NCBI GenBank assembly: GCA_044868005.1
Contig: JBIOVX010000131.1
Span: 1-64,000, forward strand
DNA: 64,000 nucleotides
Reading direction: 5' to 3'
From: DATARR01 sp044868005
GTDB lineage: Bacteria > Acidobacteriota > Thermoanaerobaculia > Multivoradales > UBA5704
Part shown: one piece after another, positions 43,473-53,900 of the stretch
How the letters are laid out: each line of letters starts with the position of its first letter
Position numbering within the stretch: position 1 is the first letter of the stretch
Program-made: the position numbers and the translations under genes
The notes under the pieces: model-generated
Databases searched by the model: none
The model's input: only the letters and a program-made list of their open reading frames with translations
Told to the model about the DNA's origin: nothing

Positions 43473-46400
43473 TGGACCCGGCGGCGCGGCAGGACCGGCT
43501 GGCCGGGCTCTCGCGGGAGCAGCGGGCGCTTCTCTTCGAGCAGATCCGCAAGCGCAAGGAGCGCGCCGGCGCGCCGCTCGAACGCATCCCTCGCCGGCGC
43601 CAGGATCTCGACCTCCTGCCCCTCTCCTTCGCGCAGGAGCGGCTCTGGTTCATCGACCGGCTCGAGCCGGGCCTGACCGTCTACAACATGCCGCAGGCCC
43701 TGCGCATCGAGGGTGAATCCTCACCGGCCGTCCTGGCGGCGATCCTCGGCGAGGTGGTGCGCCGGCACGAGGTCCTGCGCACCACCTTCCATGAGGCGGC
43801 AGGCCAGCCGGTGCAGAGGGTCGCCGCCGCCGGTCCTTGGGTGCAGCCGCTCGTCGATCTGGCGGCGCTCCCTGAAGCCGCCCGGGCCGCCGAGGTGCGG
43901 CGCCTGGCCCAGGAGGAAGCCGAGCGGCCGTTCGACCTCGGCCGCGGACCGCTCCTCCGCGCCGTCGTGCTGCGGCTCGCCGCCGCCGAGCACGCCCTGC
44001 TGCTCGACATGCACCACATCGTCTCCGACGGCTGGTCCATGGGGGTGCTCGTACGCGAGATCACGGCCCTCTACGGCGCCGCCGTCTCCGGAAGGCCGTC
44101 GCCCCTGCCCGAGCTTGCGATCCAGTACGCCGACTTCGCCGTCTGGCAGCGGCAGCGTCTCCAAGGGCAGTTTCTGGAGACGCAGATCGCCTACTGGCGG
44201 CAGCGGCTGGCCGGCGTTCCCCTCTCCCTCGACCTGCCGGCGGATCGGCCCCGGCCGGCCGCCCCGAGCCATCGCGGAACGCGGCTGCACGTGATCTTCG
44301 ATCCCGGGCTGCGGGCCGGCCTGGCCGGGCTCGCCCGCCGGCACGAGGCGAGCCCCTACATGGTGCTTCTCGCCGGCTTTCAGACCCTCCTCGGGCGCCT
44401 CAGCGGCCAGGAGGATCTCGCCGTCGGCTCGCCCATCGCCAACCGCCACCGGGCCGAGATCGAGCCGCTGATCGGCTTCTTCGTCAATACGCTGGTCATG
44501 CGCGGGGACCTCTCGGGGGATCCCGCCTTCGGCGAGCTCCTCGGCCGCATCCGGCGGACCGCGCTGGAGGCCTATGCCCATCAGGACCTCCCCTTCGAGC
44601 GGCTGGTCGAGGAGCTGCGCCCGGAGCGGCACCTGGCGTTGAACCCCCTCTTCCAGGTCGTCTGCGCGATGCAGAACGCGCCGGCCGGCCGCATGGAGCT
44701 TCCCGGCCTGTCGTTCTCGCGGCTCGACTTCGAGGTCGCCACTGCGCTGTTCGATCTGGAGCTCAACGTCTGGGAGCAGGAGGACGGCTCCCTGCTGGCG
44801 GTCTTCACCCACAGCGCCGACCTCTTCGACCCGGCGACCGTGCAGCGTTTCGCCGGCTGCCTGGAGGCGCTGCTCCGCGACACCGTCGCCGATCCCGAGC
44901 GGCGCCTGTCCACGCTGGCGCTGCTCGCGGAGCCTGAGCGCCATCAGCTCCTCCGCGAGTGGAACGACGCCGGCGAGCCGGAGTTGGGGCTGAGCGCCGT
45001 CGAGCGGTTCGAGGAGTGGGCGCGGCGCGCGCCGGACGCTCCGGCCGTCCTCGCCGGCGGCGAGACCGTCTCCTACGGCGAGCTCAACCGCCGGGCCAAC
45101 CGCCTGGCCCATCACCTGCGCCGGCTCGGCGTCGGTCCCGGCGTCGCGGTCGGGCTGTGCCTCGAACGCTCGGCGGCGCTGGCGGCCGGCCTGCTCGGCG
45201 TCTGGAAGGCGGGCGGCGCCTACGTGCCCATGGATCCGGCGCTGCCGCAGGCCCGGCTCGCGTTCCTGCTCGCCGATTCCGGCGTGCCGCTGGTGGTGGC
45301 GGACGAGCGTTCGGCCGCGGTCCTGCCGGCCGTGCGCACGGTGCTCGTCGGCGGCCCCGGGCTGGCGGCCGAGAGCGCGGCCGATCTGGAGCCTCTGGGC
45401 GGTGCCCACGATCTGGCGTACCTGATCTACACCTCGGGCACGACGGGTCAGCCGAAGGCCGTGGCGGTGGAGCGCCGGCACCTCGAGAGCACCCTTGCCG
45501 CCACCCGCCGGCTCTTCGCCTTTGGTGCCGGCGACCGCATGCCGTGCGTGGCGCCGTTCTCCTTCGACATCTTCCTCTTCGAGCTGCTCTCGCCGCTGCT
45601 CGTCGGCGGCGTCTCGCAGCTCATGCCGCTGCGTCCCACCCTGGATGTCGAAGCGCTGGTGGACGCGCTTTCGGACGCCACGCTCCTCCACGCCGTGCCG
45701 GCGCTGATGCGCCAGGTCGTCGAGACCGTCCGTCGGCGGCCGGAGCGCCCGCGGCGGCTGCGCGCCCTTTTCGTGGGCGGCGACGTGGTGCCAGCCGAGC
45801 TGGTGGCCGACCTGCGGCAGACCTTCCCGGACGCCGGCGTCTGGATCCTCTACGGCCCCACGGAGGCCGCCATCCTCGCCACGGCTCACCGCGCGCCGGT
45901 GGCGGGACCAGTGCGGCCGTTGCTTGGCCGTCCGCTCGACGGCGCCGTCATCGAGTTGCGCGATGCCGGCGAGCGGCCGGTGCCCGCCGGAGGAACGGGG
46001 GAGATCTGGATCGGCGGCGCGGGCGTCACCCGCGGCTACCTCAACCGCGACGAGCTGACGGCGGAGAAGTTCGTCGTCCGCGAGGGCCGCCGTTTCTTCC
46101 GCAGCGGCGATCTCGCCCGCCGGTTGCCGGACGGCACCCTGGAGTTCCTGGGACGCCAGGACGAGCAGGTGAAGGTGCGCGGCTTCCGCATCGAGCTGGG
46201 GGAAGTGGAGAGCGCTCTCTCCCGTCACCCGCGGGTGAGCGAGGTGGTGGCAACCGTGCGCGCCGAGGAGGGCGGACAGGACAGACGCCTCGTCGCCTAC
46301 GTCGTGCCCCGCGAGACGGCGGAGGCCGCCGGAGGCGAGGCCGCCGAGCACGTGACGCAGTGGCAAACCCTCTATGACGAGACCTACGGGCGGGGTCCGG

Positions 46401-49400
46401 ACAGCGACGACGCCGGCTTCAACCTGCGGGGGTGGAACAGCAGCTACACCGGCGAGCCGATCCCGGCCGAGGAGATGCGCGAGTGGGTGGACGGCACCGT
46501 CCGCCGCCTGCTCTCCCTCGATCACCGCCGGGTCCTCGAGGTGGGCTGCGGCACCGGCCTCCTGCTCTTCCGGGTGGCTCCCCAGGCCGACCTCTACGCC
46601 GGGACCGATTTCTCGTCCGTGGCCCTGGATCTCGTTCGCCGCGAGGCGGCGCGCCGCGGTCTCGCGCAGGTCGAGCTCGCCCGGCGGACGGCCGACGACT
46701 GGAGCGGCATCGAGCCGGGCTCCTTCGACCTAGTGGTCCTCAATTCGGTGGTGCAGTATTTCCCCGGCGTCGATTACCTCCTGCGCGTGCTCCGGGGAGC
46801 CGCGAAAGCCGTGCGCCCGGGCGGCGCCGTGTGGGTCGGCGACGTGCGGAGCCTGCCGCTGCTCGCGGCGTTCCACGAGTCCGTCGAGCATTACCGGGCC
46901 GGCGATGCGCTCTCCGCGGAGGAGCTGCGGCGGCGGGTGCTCCGGCGGGTGGCGGACGAGGAGGAGCTCGTCCTCGATCCCGCTTTGTTTTTCGCGCTCG
47001 CGGGGCACCTGCCGGTCCAACGCGTCGAGGTCTTGCCGAAAGGTGGCCGATACGACAACGAGCTGACCCGTTTCCGCTACGACGTCGTCCTGCACGTCGG
47101 TTCTGGCGGCGCGCCTTCCGCGTCTGCGCCCTCCTGGCGCAGCTACGCCAACGATCCGCTGCGCACCCGGATCGGCCGCGCGCTGGTGCCCGAGCTGCGC
47201 CGGCTCCTCCAGGCGCAATTGCCCGATTACATGGTGCCCTCGTCCTTCACGGTCCTCGAGTCCCTGCCGCTCACCGCCCATGGCAAGGTGGACCGGGCCG
47301 CGCTGCCGGCGCCTGAGCCCGTCCGTGCCTCCGGTTCGGCGTCGCCGCGCACCGCCGCCGAGACCGCGCTCGCGGAGATCTGGAAGGAGCTCCTGGGCAT
47401 CGAGCAGGTGGGGCTGGAGGACAACTTCTTCGAGCTGGGCGGGCATTCGCTGCTGGCCACCCAGCTCGTCTCGCGCATCCGCGCCGCCTTCGCGGTCGAA
47501 ATGCCGCTGCGGAGCGTCTTCGAGAACCCCACGCTGGCGGGGCTCGCGGCGTCGTTCGCCGCTCAGCGGCCCGCCGCCGCGGCGGAGATCCACCGCGGAA
47601 GAGCGCGGGATGCGCCGCTCTCCTTCTCGCAAGAACGGCTCTGGTTCCTCGACCAGTTTCAGCCCGGCTCCTGGACTTACAACATTCCCTCGCCGATGCG
47701 CCTGCGCGGTGCGCTGCGGCCGGCGGTGCTCGAACGCTGCTTCGGCGAGATCCTGCAGCGGCACGAGGCGCTGCGCACCCGCTTCGAGAACCGGGACGGA
47801 GCGCCGCTCCAGGTCATCGATCCGCCGCGGCCGGTCTTCCTGCCGCGCATCGATCTCGCGGCGTTGCCCCTTGCCGACCGGCGGCGCGAGGCCGAGCGGA
47901 TCACGGCGGCGGAGGCCGTCCTGCCGTTCGATCTGGAGCGCGGTCCGGTGCTCCGCTTCGCCCTCCTGCGGCTCGGCGAGATCGACCTGCAGGAGGAGCA
48001 CGTCCTCCTCATGACGGTCCACCACATCGTCTCCGACGGCTGGTCGGTCGGGGTCTTTTCCCGCGAGCTGACCCAGCTCTATGAAGCCTTCGCGCTCGGC
48101 CGTTCATCGCCCCTGCCGCCCCTGCCGGCGCAGTACGCCGACTTCGCGCGCTGGCAGCGCGGCTGGCTGACCGGCCCGCAACTCGACTCCCAGCTCGCCT
48201 ACTGGCGCGAGCGCCTGGCCGGGCATGCGCCGGGCCTCGACCTGCCGCGCGACCGGCCGCGGCCGGCGATCCAGACCTTCCGCGGCGGCTCCGCGCTGCT
48301 GGAGCTGCCCCATGGGCTCTCCGCGCGGCTGAAGGCTCTGGCGCTGAAGGAGAAGGCCTCCGCGTTCATGGTCCTGCTCGCCGCGTTCGAGATCCTGCTG
48401 CAGCGCCTGAGCGGCCAGGACGACATCCTCGTCGGCACTCCCGTCGCCGGCCGCACGCGGCCGGAGATCGAGGGACTGATCGGTTTCTTCCTCAATACCC
48501 TGGTCCTGCGCACCGATCTCGCGGGCCGGCCCGCCTTCCGCGAGCTGGTGCGCCGGGTGCGCGCGGCGGCCCTCGGCGCCTTCGCCCATCAAGACCTCCC
48601 CTTCGAGAAGCTGCTCGAGGACCTGCAGCCGGAACGCGACCTGTCGCGCACGCCGCTCTTCGAGGTCTTCTTCAATTTCCTCAACTTCCCGGCGTCGGGA
48701 GCCAGGCTGCCCGGCGGCGTCTCCCTCGAGTGGCTCGGCTTCGGCGAGATGGAGTCGAAGTTCGACCTCACCGTCTACGCCATGGAAGGCGAGGAGGGCT
48801 TCCGCTTCAACTTCGTCTATAACGCCGACCTTTTCGATGCCGCGCGCATCGCGGAGATGTTGCGGCAATACCAATCGCTGCTCTCCCAGGCAGTCCAGGA
48901 ACCGGACCGCGCGAACGATTCCTTCTCCCTCCTGACGCCGGAGACCTCAGCGCTGCTGCCCGATCCCACGGAGCCGCTGAGCGAGGAGAGCCCCGGCCTG
49001 GTGCACGAGCTGTTCGCGGCCCGCGCCGCGCTCCACCCGGAGCGGCCGGCGGTGACCGATGCCGAAGGGATCTGGACCTATGGCGAGCTCGCGGCCGCCG
49101 CCGGCCGCCTGGCCGCCTGGCTGCGGGCAGGGGGGATCGGGCCGGGTGACTGCGTCGCGGTCTATGCCCATCGCAGCGCTCCCGTGGTCTGGGCCGTCCT
49201 CGGCGTCCTGGAAGCGGGCGCGGCGTTCGTCGTCCTCGATCCCGCTTACCCGCCGGCGCGGCTGGCGACGATGGTGGATCTCGCCGGGCCGCGGGGCTGG
49301 CTGGAGGTCGCCGCGGCCGGCGCGCCGCAAGCGGAGCTGGAGGCCCGGCTGCGGGACCTCGCAGAGGCGGGCCGCCTGGTCCGCCGGCTGTCCCTGCCCG

Positions 49401-50983
49401 GCGGCGGGCCAGAGAGTGCCCGGCCCCTGCTCGCGGCGTTGCCGGAAGCCGGCGGCGAGCGCCCCGCTGTGGGTCCCGACGACGTCGCCCTGATCGCCTT
49501 CACCTCGGGCTCGACCGGCATTCCCAAGGGCATCCTGGGCCGGCACGGACCGCTGACGCACTTCCTGCCCTGGCTGGGCGAGCGCTTCGGGCTCGGCGAG
49601 GCGGACCGCTACAGCATGCTCTCTGGACTCGCGCACGATCCGCTGCAGCGCGACATGTTCACCCCCCTCTGCACCGGCGCCACTCTTTGCGTGCCGCCGC
49701 CGGAGGAGATCGGAGTGCCGGGCCGCCTGGCGGCGTGGATGGCGCGCGAAGGGATCACAGTGGCTCACCTGACCCCGGCCATGGGGCAGGTGCTGACGGA
49801 GCCGCCGGGGGGCGGTGTCGAGCTCCCGCAGGTGCCCTCGCTGCGCTGGGTGCTGCTGGTGGGTGACGTGCTGACCCGCCTCGACGTGGATCGCCTCCGC
49901 AGCATCGCGCCACGAGTGACGTGCGTGAACCTCTACGGCAGCACCGAGACCCAGCGCGCCGTCGGCTACCACATCGTGGAGCCGGAGAGGCCGGACGGCG
50001 CCGAGCGCGCCCAGCAGGTGCTGCCGCTGGGACGAGGCATGAAGGACGTCCAACTCCTCGTGCTGAACCCGGCGGGAGACCTGGCCGGGATCGGCGAGTT
50101 GGGGGAGCTCTGCATTCGCAGCCCGCATCTGGCCCGCGGCTATCTCGGCGACGAGACGCTGAGCCGCGAGCGCTTCCGCGAGAACCCTTTTACCCGCCGG
50201 CCGGGAGACCGCATCTACCGCACCGGCGACCTCGGCCGCTACCTGCCGAACGGCGAAGCCGTCTTCGCCGGCCGCGCCGACAGCCAGGTGAAGATCCGGG
50301 GCTTCCGCATCGAGCTGGGCGAGATCGAGGCAGCCCTCGGCCGCCTGCCCGGTGTGCGGGAGGCGGTCGTCGTCGTGCGGGAGAGCCCGGCCATGCCAGG
50401 GGATCGCCGGCTCGTCGCCTACGTGGTGCCGGATCCGGAACGCCCCGCCGATCCAGCGGCGGCGGAGAAGGCCCTGCGGCGCCAGTTACCGGTTTACATG
50501 ATCCCGTCGGCGTTCGTGGTCCTGGAGCGGCTGCCTCTCCTGCCCAACGGCAAGGTGGATCGCCGCGCCCTGCCCGATCCGGGCGAGGACCGGCGCGACT
50601 ACGTGCCGCCCTCGACCCCGACGGAAGAGACGCTGGCCGAGATCTGGAGAACCCTGCTCGGCACCGAGCGGATCGGCGCCGGCGACGACTTCTTCCGCCT
50701 CGGCGGCCATTCGCTGCTCGCCACGCGCGTGGCGTCCCGCGTGCGGGACGCCTTCGGCGTCGAGCTGCCGCTCCCCGTGCTCTTCCAGGAAACCACGCTG
50801 TCGCGGCTCGCTGCCTGGATCGATCGCGAGCGGGCCGAGCGCCCCGGCCCGGCGCTGCCGAAGATCCAGCCTCGCCGCCGCGGTACCGCCGAGGTTCGCG
50901 CCCGCGTCGAGGGACTCTCGGATGAGGAAGTCCAGGAGCTCCTGCGCCGCAAGAAGGCTGCCCGCGACGGAGGATCCCGATGA
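43472..50983 (+). CDS. NRPS: C-A(N-methyltransferase)-T-C-A(Lys2-like)-T
   Basis: A 2503-aa bimodular synthetase. ATG at 43472 overlaps the previous stop; a longer upstream frame lies inside the previous gene. Docking segment LSREQRALLFEQIRKRKE, C about 43-487, then A8 whose C-terminal part is interrupted between motifs a8 and a9 by a methyltransferase (about 957-1223, VLEVGCGTGLLLF near 1021), the usual place for backbone N-methylation. The A8 pocket is about DIFHFGLILK (unassigned, nearest to hydroxyphenylglycine-type codes). T Ser about 1326. C about 1380-1830. A9 about 1840-2377 carries AHDPLQRDMFTPL, HLTPAMGQ and YGSTETQRAV, the hallmarks of the Lys2 aminoadipate domain; the pocket reads about DPRHLVLRAK. 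T about 2414, then a helical tail (LSDEEVQELLRRKKAA). Confidence 0.92.
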   Translation: MDPAARQDRLAGLSREQRALLFEQIRKRKERAGAPLERIPRRRQDLDLLPLSFAQERLWFIDRLEPGLTVYNMPQALRIEGESSPAVLAAILGEVVRRHEVLRTTFHEAAGQPVQRVAAAGPWVQPLVDLAALPEAARAAEVRRLAQEEAERPFDLGRGPLLRAVVLRLAAAEHALLLDMHHIVSDGWSMGVLVREITALYGAAVSGRPSPLPELAIQYADFAVWQRQRLQGQFLETQIAYWRQRLAGVPLSLDLPADRPRPAAPSHRGTRLHVIFDPGLRAGLAGLARRHEASPYMVLLAGFQTLLGRLSGQEDLAVGSPIANRHRAEIEPLIGFFVNTLVMRGDLSGDPAFGELLGRIRRTALEAYAHQDLPFERLVEELRPERHLALNPLFQVVCAMQNAPAGRMELPGLSFSRLDFEVATALFDLELNVWEQEDGSLLAVFTHSADLFDPATVQRFAGCLEALLRDTVADPERRLSTLALLAEPERHQLLREWNDAGEPELGLSAVERFEEWARRAPDAPAVLAGGETVSYGELNRRANRLAHHLRRLGVGPGVAVGLCLERSAALAAGLLGVWKAGGAYVPMDPALPQARLAFLLADSGVPLVVADERSAAVLPAVRTVLVGGPGLAAESAADLEPLGGAHDLAYLIYTSGTTGQPKAVAVERRHLESTLAATRRLFAFGAGDRMPCVAPFSFDIFLFELLSPLLVGGVSQLMPLRPTLDVEALVDALSDATLLHAVPALMRQVVETVRRRPERPRRLRALFVGGDVVPAELVADLRQTFPDAGVWILYGPTEAAILATAHRAPVAGPVRPLLGRPLDGAVIELRDAGERPVPAGGTGEIWIGGAGVTRGYLNRDELTAEKFVVREGRRFFRSGDLARRLPDGTLEFLGRQDEQVKVRGFRIELGEVESALSRHPRVSEVVATVRAEEGGQDRRLVAYVVPRETAEAAGGEAAEHVTQWQTLYDETYGRGPDSDDAGFNLRGWNSSYTGEPIPAEEMREWVDGTVRRLLSLDHRRVLEVGCGTGLLLFRVAPQADLYAGTDFSSVALDLVRREAARRGLAQVELARRTADDWSGIEPGSFDLVVLNSVVQYFPGVDYLLRVLRGAAKAVRPGGAVWVGDVRSLPLLAAFHESVEHYRAGDALSAEELRRRVLRRVADEEELVLDPALFFALAGHLPVQRVEVLPKGGRYDNELTRFRYDVVLHVGSGGAPSASAPSWRSYANDPLRTRIGRALVPELRRLLQAQLPDYMVPSSFTVLESLPLTAHGKVDRAALPAPEPVRASGSASPRTAAETALAEIWKELLGIEQVGLEDNFFELGGHSLLATQLVSRIRAAFAVEMPLRSVFENPTLAGLAASFAAQRPAAAAEIHRGRARDAPLSFSQERLWFLDQFQPGSWTYNIPSPMRLRGALRPAVLERCFGEILQRHEALRTRFENRDGAPLQVIDPPRPVFLPRIDLAALPLADRRREAERITAAEAVLPFDLERGPVLRFALLRLGEIDLQEEHVLLMTVHHIVSDGWSVGVFSRELTQLYEAFALGRSSPLPPLPAQYADFARWQRGWLTGPQLDSQLAYWRERLAGHAPGLDLPRDRPRPAIQTFRGGSALLELPHGLSARLKALALKEKASAFMVLLAAFEILLQRLSGQDDILVGTPVAGRTRPEIEGLIGFFLNTLVLRTDLAGRPAFRELVRRVRAAALGAFAHQDLPFEKLLEDLQPERDLSRTPLFEVFFNFLNFPASGARLPGGVSLEWLGFGEMESKFDLTVYAMEGEEGFRFNFVYNADLFDAARIAEMLRQYQSLLSQAVQEPDRANDSFSLLTPETSALLPDPTEPLSEESPGLVHELFAARAALHPERPAVTDAEGIWTYGELAAAAGRLAAWLRAGGIGPGDCVAVYAHRSAPVVWAVLGVLEAGAAFVVLDPAYPPARLATMVDLAGPRGWLEVAAAGAPQAELEARLRDLAEAGRLVRRLSLPGGGPESARPLLAALPEAGGERPAVGPDDVALIAFTSGSTGIPKGILGRHGPLTHFLPWLGERFGLGEADRYSMLSGLAHDPLQRDMFTPLCTGATLCVPPPEEIGVPGRLAAWMAREGITVAHLTPAMGQVLTEPPGGGVELPQVPSLRWVLLVGDVLTRLDVDRLRSIAPRVTCVNLYGSTETQRAVGYHIVEPERPDGAERAQQVLPLGRGMKDVQLLVLNPAGDLAGIGELGELCIRSPHLARGYLGDETLSRERFRENPFTRRPGDRIYRTGDLGRYLPNGEAVFAGRADSQVKIRGFRIELGEIEAALGRLPGVREAVVVVRESPAMPGDRRLVAYVVPDPERPADPAAAEKALRRQLPVYMIPSAFVVLERLPLLPNGKVDRRALPDPGEDRRDYVPPSTPTEETLAEIWRTLLGTERIGAGDDFFRLGGHSLLATRVASRVRDAFGVELPLPVLFQETTLSRLAAWIDRERAERPGPALPKIQPRRRGTAEVRARVEGLSDEEVQELLRRKKAARDGGSR
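46340..47140 (+). other. N-methyltransferase domain embedded in an A domain (a8-a9 position)
   Basis: Class I SAM methyltransferase inserted after VKVRGFRIELGEVESAL and before the final A subdomain (MVPSSFTVLESLPL). The opening GWNSSYTGEPI, the SAM motif VLEVGCGTGL and LVVLNSVVQYFPG are typical of NRPS N-methyltransferases. It should methylate the backbone nitrogen of the residue loaded by its host module. Confidence 0.85.
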
Positions 50984-53900
50984 CGGAGATCCGCCTCGAG
51001 CCGGCCGAGCTGGAGGAGCTCTCGCCGGAGCGCCGGGAGCTCCTGGATCTGCTCCTCGCTGAGGAGCCGGAGGAACCCGAAGCCTTTCCGCTCTCGCCGC
51101 AACAGCGGGGAATGTGGCTCGCCGCGCGCATGGATCCGGAGAGCCCGGCCTACGTCATCGGGATGTCTCTGCGGTTGACCGGCCAGCTCGATCGCGGCGC
51201 TCTGCGCCGGGCCCTCGCCGAAGTCGTCCGCCGGCACGAGGCGCTGCGGATGCGGTTCGCCGAGATCGCGGGCGAGCCTTTCCAGATTCCCGAGCCGTCC
51301 GTGGAGGTGCCGCTTCCCCTGGTGGATCTGCGCGCCCTGCCGCGTTCGGCGCGCACCGCCGAGGCCCGCCGGCTCGGCGAGGAGGCGGGGCAGCGGCCCT
51401 TCGATCTCGAGCGGGGTCCCGTCCTGCGAGCGCAGCTGGTGCGTACCGCCGAGGAGGAGCACGCGGTCCTCTTCAGCGTGCATCATCTGGTCAGCGACGG
51501 CTGGTCCATGGGCCTGCTCGTCCGCGAGGTGGCAGCTCTCTACGCGGCATTCGCCCAGGGCCGGCCCTCGCCCCTTCCCGAGCTGGCCTTCCAGTACCTT
51601 GATTACGTCGATTGGCAGCGCGAGCACCTCTCCGGCGAGGTGCTTGCCGGGCAGCTCGCCTGGTGGCAGGAGCAGCTCGTGGACGCCCCGGATCTCGACC
51701 TGCCGGTGGACCACCGCCCCGCGGCGGCGGGCTTCCGCGGCGCCAGCCGGCCGATGGCGCCGCCGCCGGTCGCCATGGCGGACTTCCGCCGCCTCTGCCA
51801 ACGGCACGGCGCGACCCCGTTCATGGTGCTGCTCGCCGTTTTCGAGACTCTCCTGCACCGCTACAGCGGCCAGGACGACTTCGTGGTCGGCACCGCCGTC
51901 GCCAACCGCCGGCTGCGCGAGCTGGAGGACCTGATCGGCCTGTTCGTCAATACGCTCGCCCTGCGGGCCGACCTCGCGGACGATCCGTCTTTCCACGACT
52001 TCCTCGACCGGGTGAAGGCCGGGACGCTGGAAGCCTTCGCCCGGCAGGACCTGCCGTTCGAGCGCCTGGTGACCGAGCTGGGCATCCGGCGCGTTCCCGG
52101 CCGCTCGCCGCTCTTCCAGATCTTCTTCCAGGTGCAGAACGTCCCGCTGTCGAGCCTGGCGCTCCCCGGCCTTTCCCTGAGCGGGAGCGAGCGGGAGAAG
52201 GAGACCGCGGAGTTCGACCTCGTCGTGGCGCTGCGCGACACACCCGAGACCATCGTCGGCGATTGGACGTTTCGTACCGACCTCTTCGAAGCCGCGACGG
52301 TGGTCCGCATGGCGCGGCAATTCGGCGTCCTGCTCGCCGGCGCCGTGGCCGGTGAGGAGCGCCGCCTCTCCGCGCTGCCGCTCCTCGCCCAAGCCGAGCG
52401 GCACCAACTCCGCCGGGAATGGAACGCCGCGCCGGAGCCGGCCTGGGCCGGTCCCGTCCACGAGCTGCTCGCTTTCCAGGCCGCGCGCACGCCCGGCGCC
52501 GTGGCGGTGGTCTGCCGGGGCGAGCCGCTGAGCTACGGCGATCTCGACCTCCGCGCCGGCCGCCTGGCGGGCCGGCTGCGGGCGCTCGGCGTCGGCCCGG
52601 AGGAGCCGGTGGCACTCTCCATGGACCGCTCGCTGGAGATGGTCGTCGCCCTCCTGGGGATCTGGAAGGCCGGCGGCGCCTACCTGCCGCTCGATCCCGC
52701 CTATCCGCCGGAGAGGCTGGGCTTCATGCTGGAGAGCTCCGGCGCGCGCGTGCTCCTCGCCCAGCAGGGCGGCGCGCCGTTCGAGCCGCCGCGCGGCTGG
52801 CAGGGGGAGGTTCTCGCCCTCCCGCCCGGCGGCGATCTGCCCGGCGAGCCGGCGGCGGTGCCCGCGGCCGAGACCGGCCCCGACAACCTGGCCTACATCC
52901 TCTACACGTCCGGATCCACGGGCCGCCCCAAGGGCGTGCCGGTGACCCACCGGGCGTTGGCCAACTTCCTGGGAGCGATGCGGCAGCGGCCGGGGCTCGC
53001 CCCGGAGGATGTCCTCGTGGCGGTGACGTCGCTGTCGTTCGACATCGCGGGGCTGGAGCTCTGGCTGCCGCTGCTCACCGGCGCGCACGTGGTGCTGGCG
53101 ACGCGGGAGGAAGCGGCGGACGGCCTGCTGCTCTGCAAGCTCGTCGAGGAGTCGGGCGCCACCATCGTCCAGGGAACGCCCGCCACCTGGCGCCTGCTGA
53201 TCGAGGCGGGCTGGCAGGGCCGGTCGGGCTTCAAGGCGCTCTGCGGCGGCGAAGCCTTCCCGCCCGACCTGGCGGCGAGCCTGGTGAAACGGTGCGGATC
53301 GGTGTGGAACCTCTACGGTCCGACCGAGACCACCGTCTGGTCGAGCGCCGCCGAGGTGACCGGCAGTCTACAAGGCCCGGTATCCATCGGCCGCTCCATC
53401 GATGCGACAGGACTCTATGTCGTCGACAGACACGGCCGGGAGGCGCCGTTGGGGGTTCCCGGCGAGCTGCTGATCGGCGGTGCCGGCGTCGCCCGCGGTT
53501 ATCTCGGCCGGCCCGAGCTGACCGCGGAGCGCTTCGTCCCCGACCCCTTCGGCAAGACGGTGGGAGAGCGCCTCTACCGCACGGGCGACCTTGCGCGCTG
53601 GCGGGTGGATGGCCGCCTCGAGTGCCTGGGCCGCATCGACCATCAGATCAAGCTGCGCGGCTTCCGCATTGAGCTGGGCGAGATCGAGACCGCTCTCGCC
53701 AGGCTGCCCGGCGTGGCCCAAGCGGCCGCCGCCGTCCGCGGCGAAGGGGAGGAGCGCCGCCTCGTGGCCTGGGTGGTCCCACGGCCGGGCGCCGGCTCCC
53801 TGGACACAGCCGAGATGCGCGCCGCCCTGCGCCGATCCCTGCCCGAGTACATGGTGCCGACCGTGGTGATGGCGATCCAGGCCCTCCCCCTCACGTCCAA

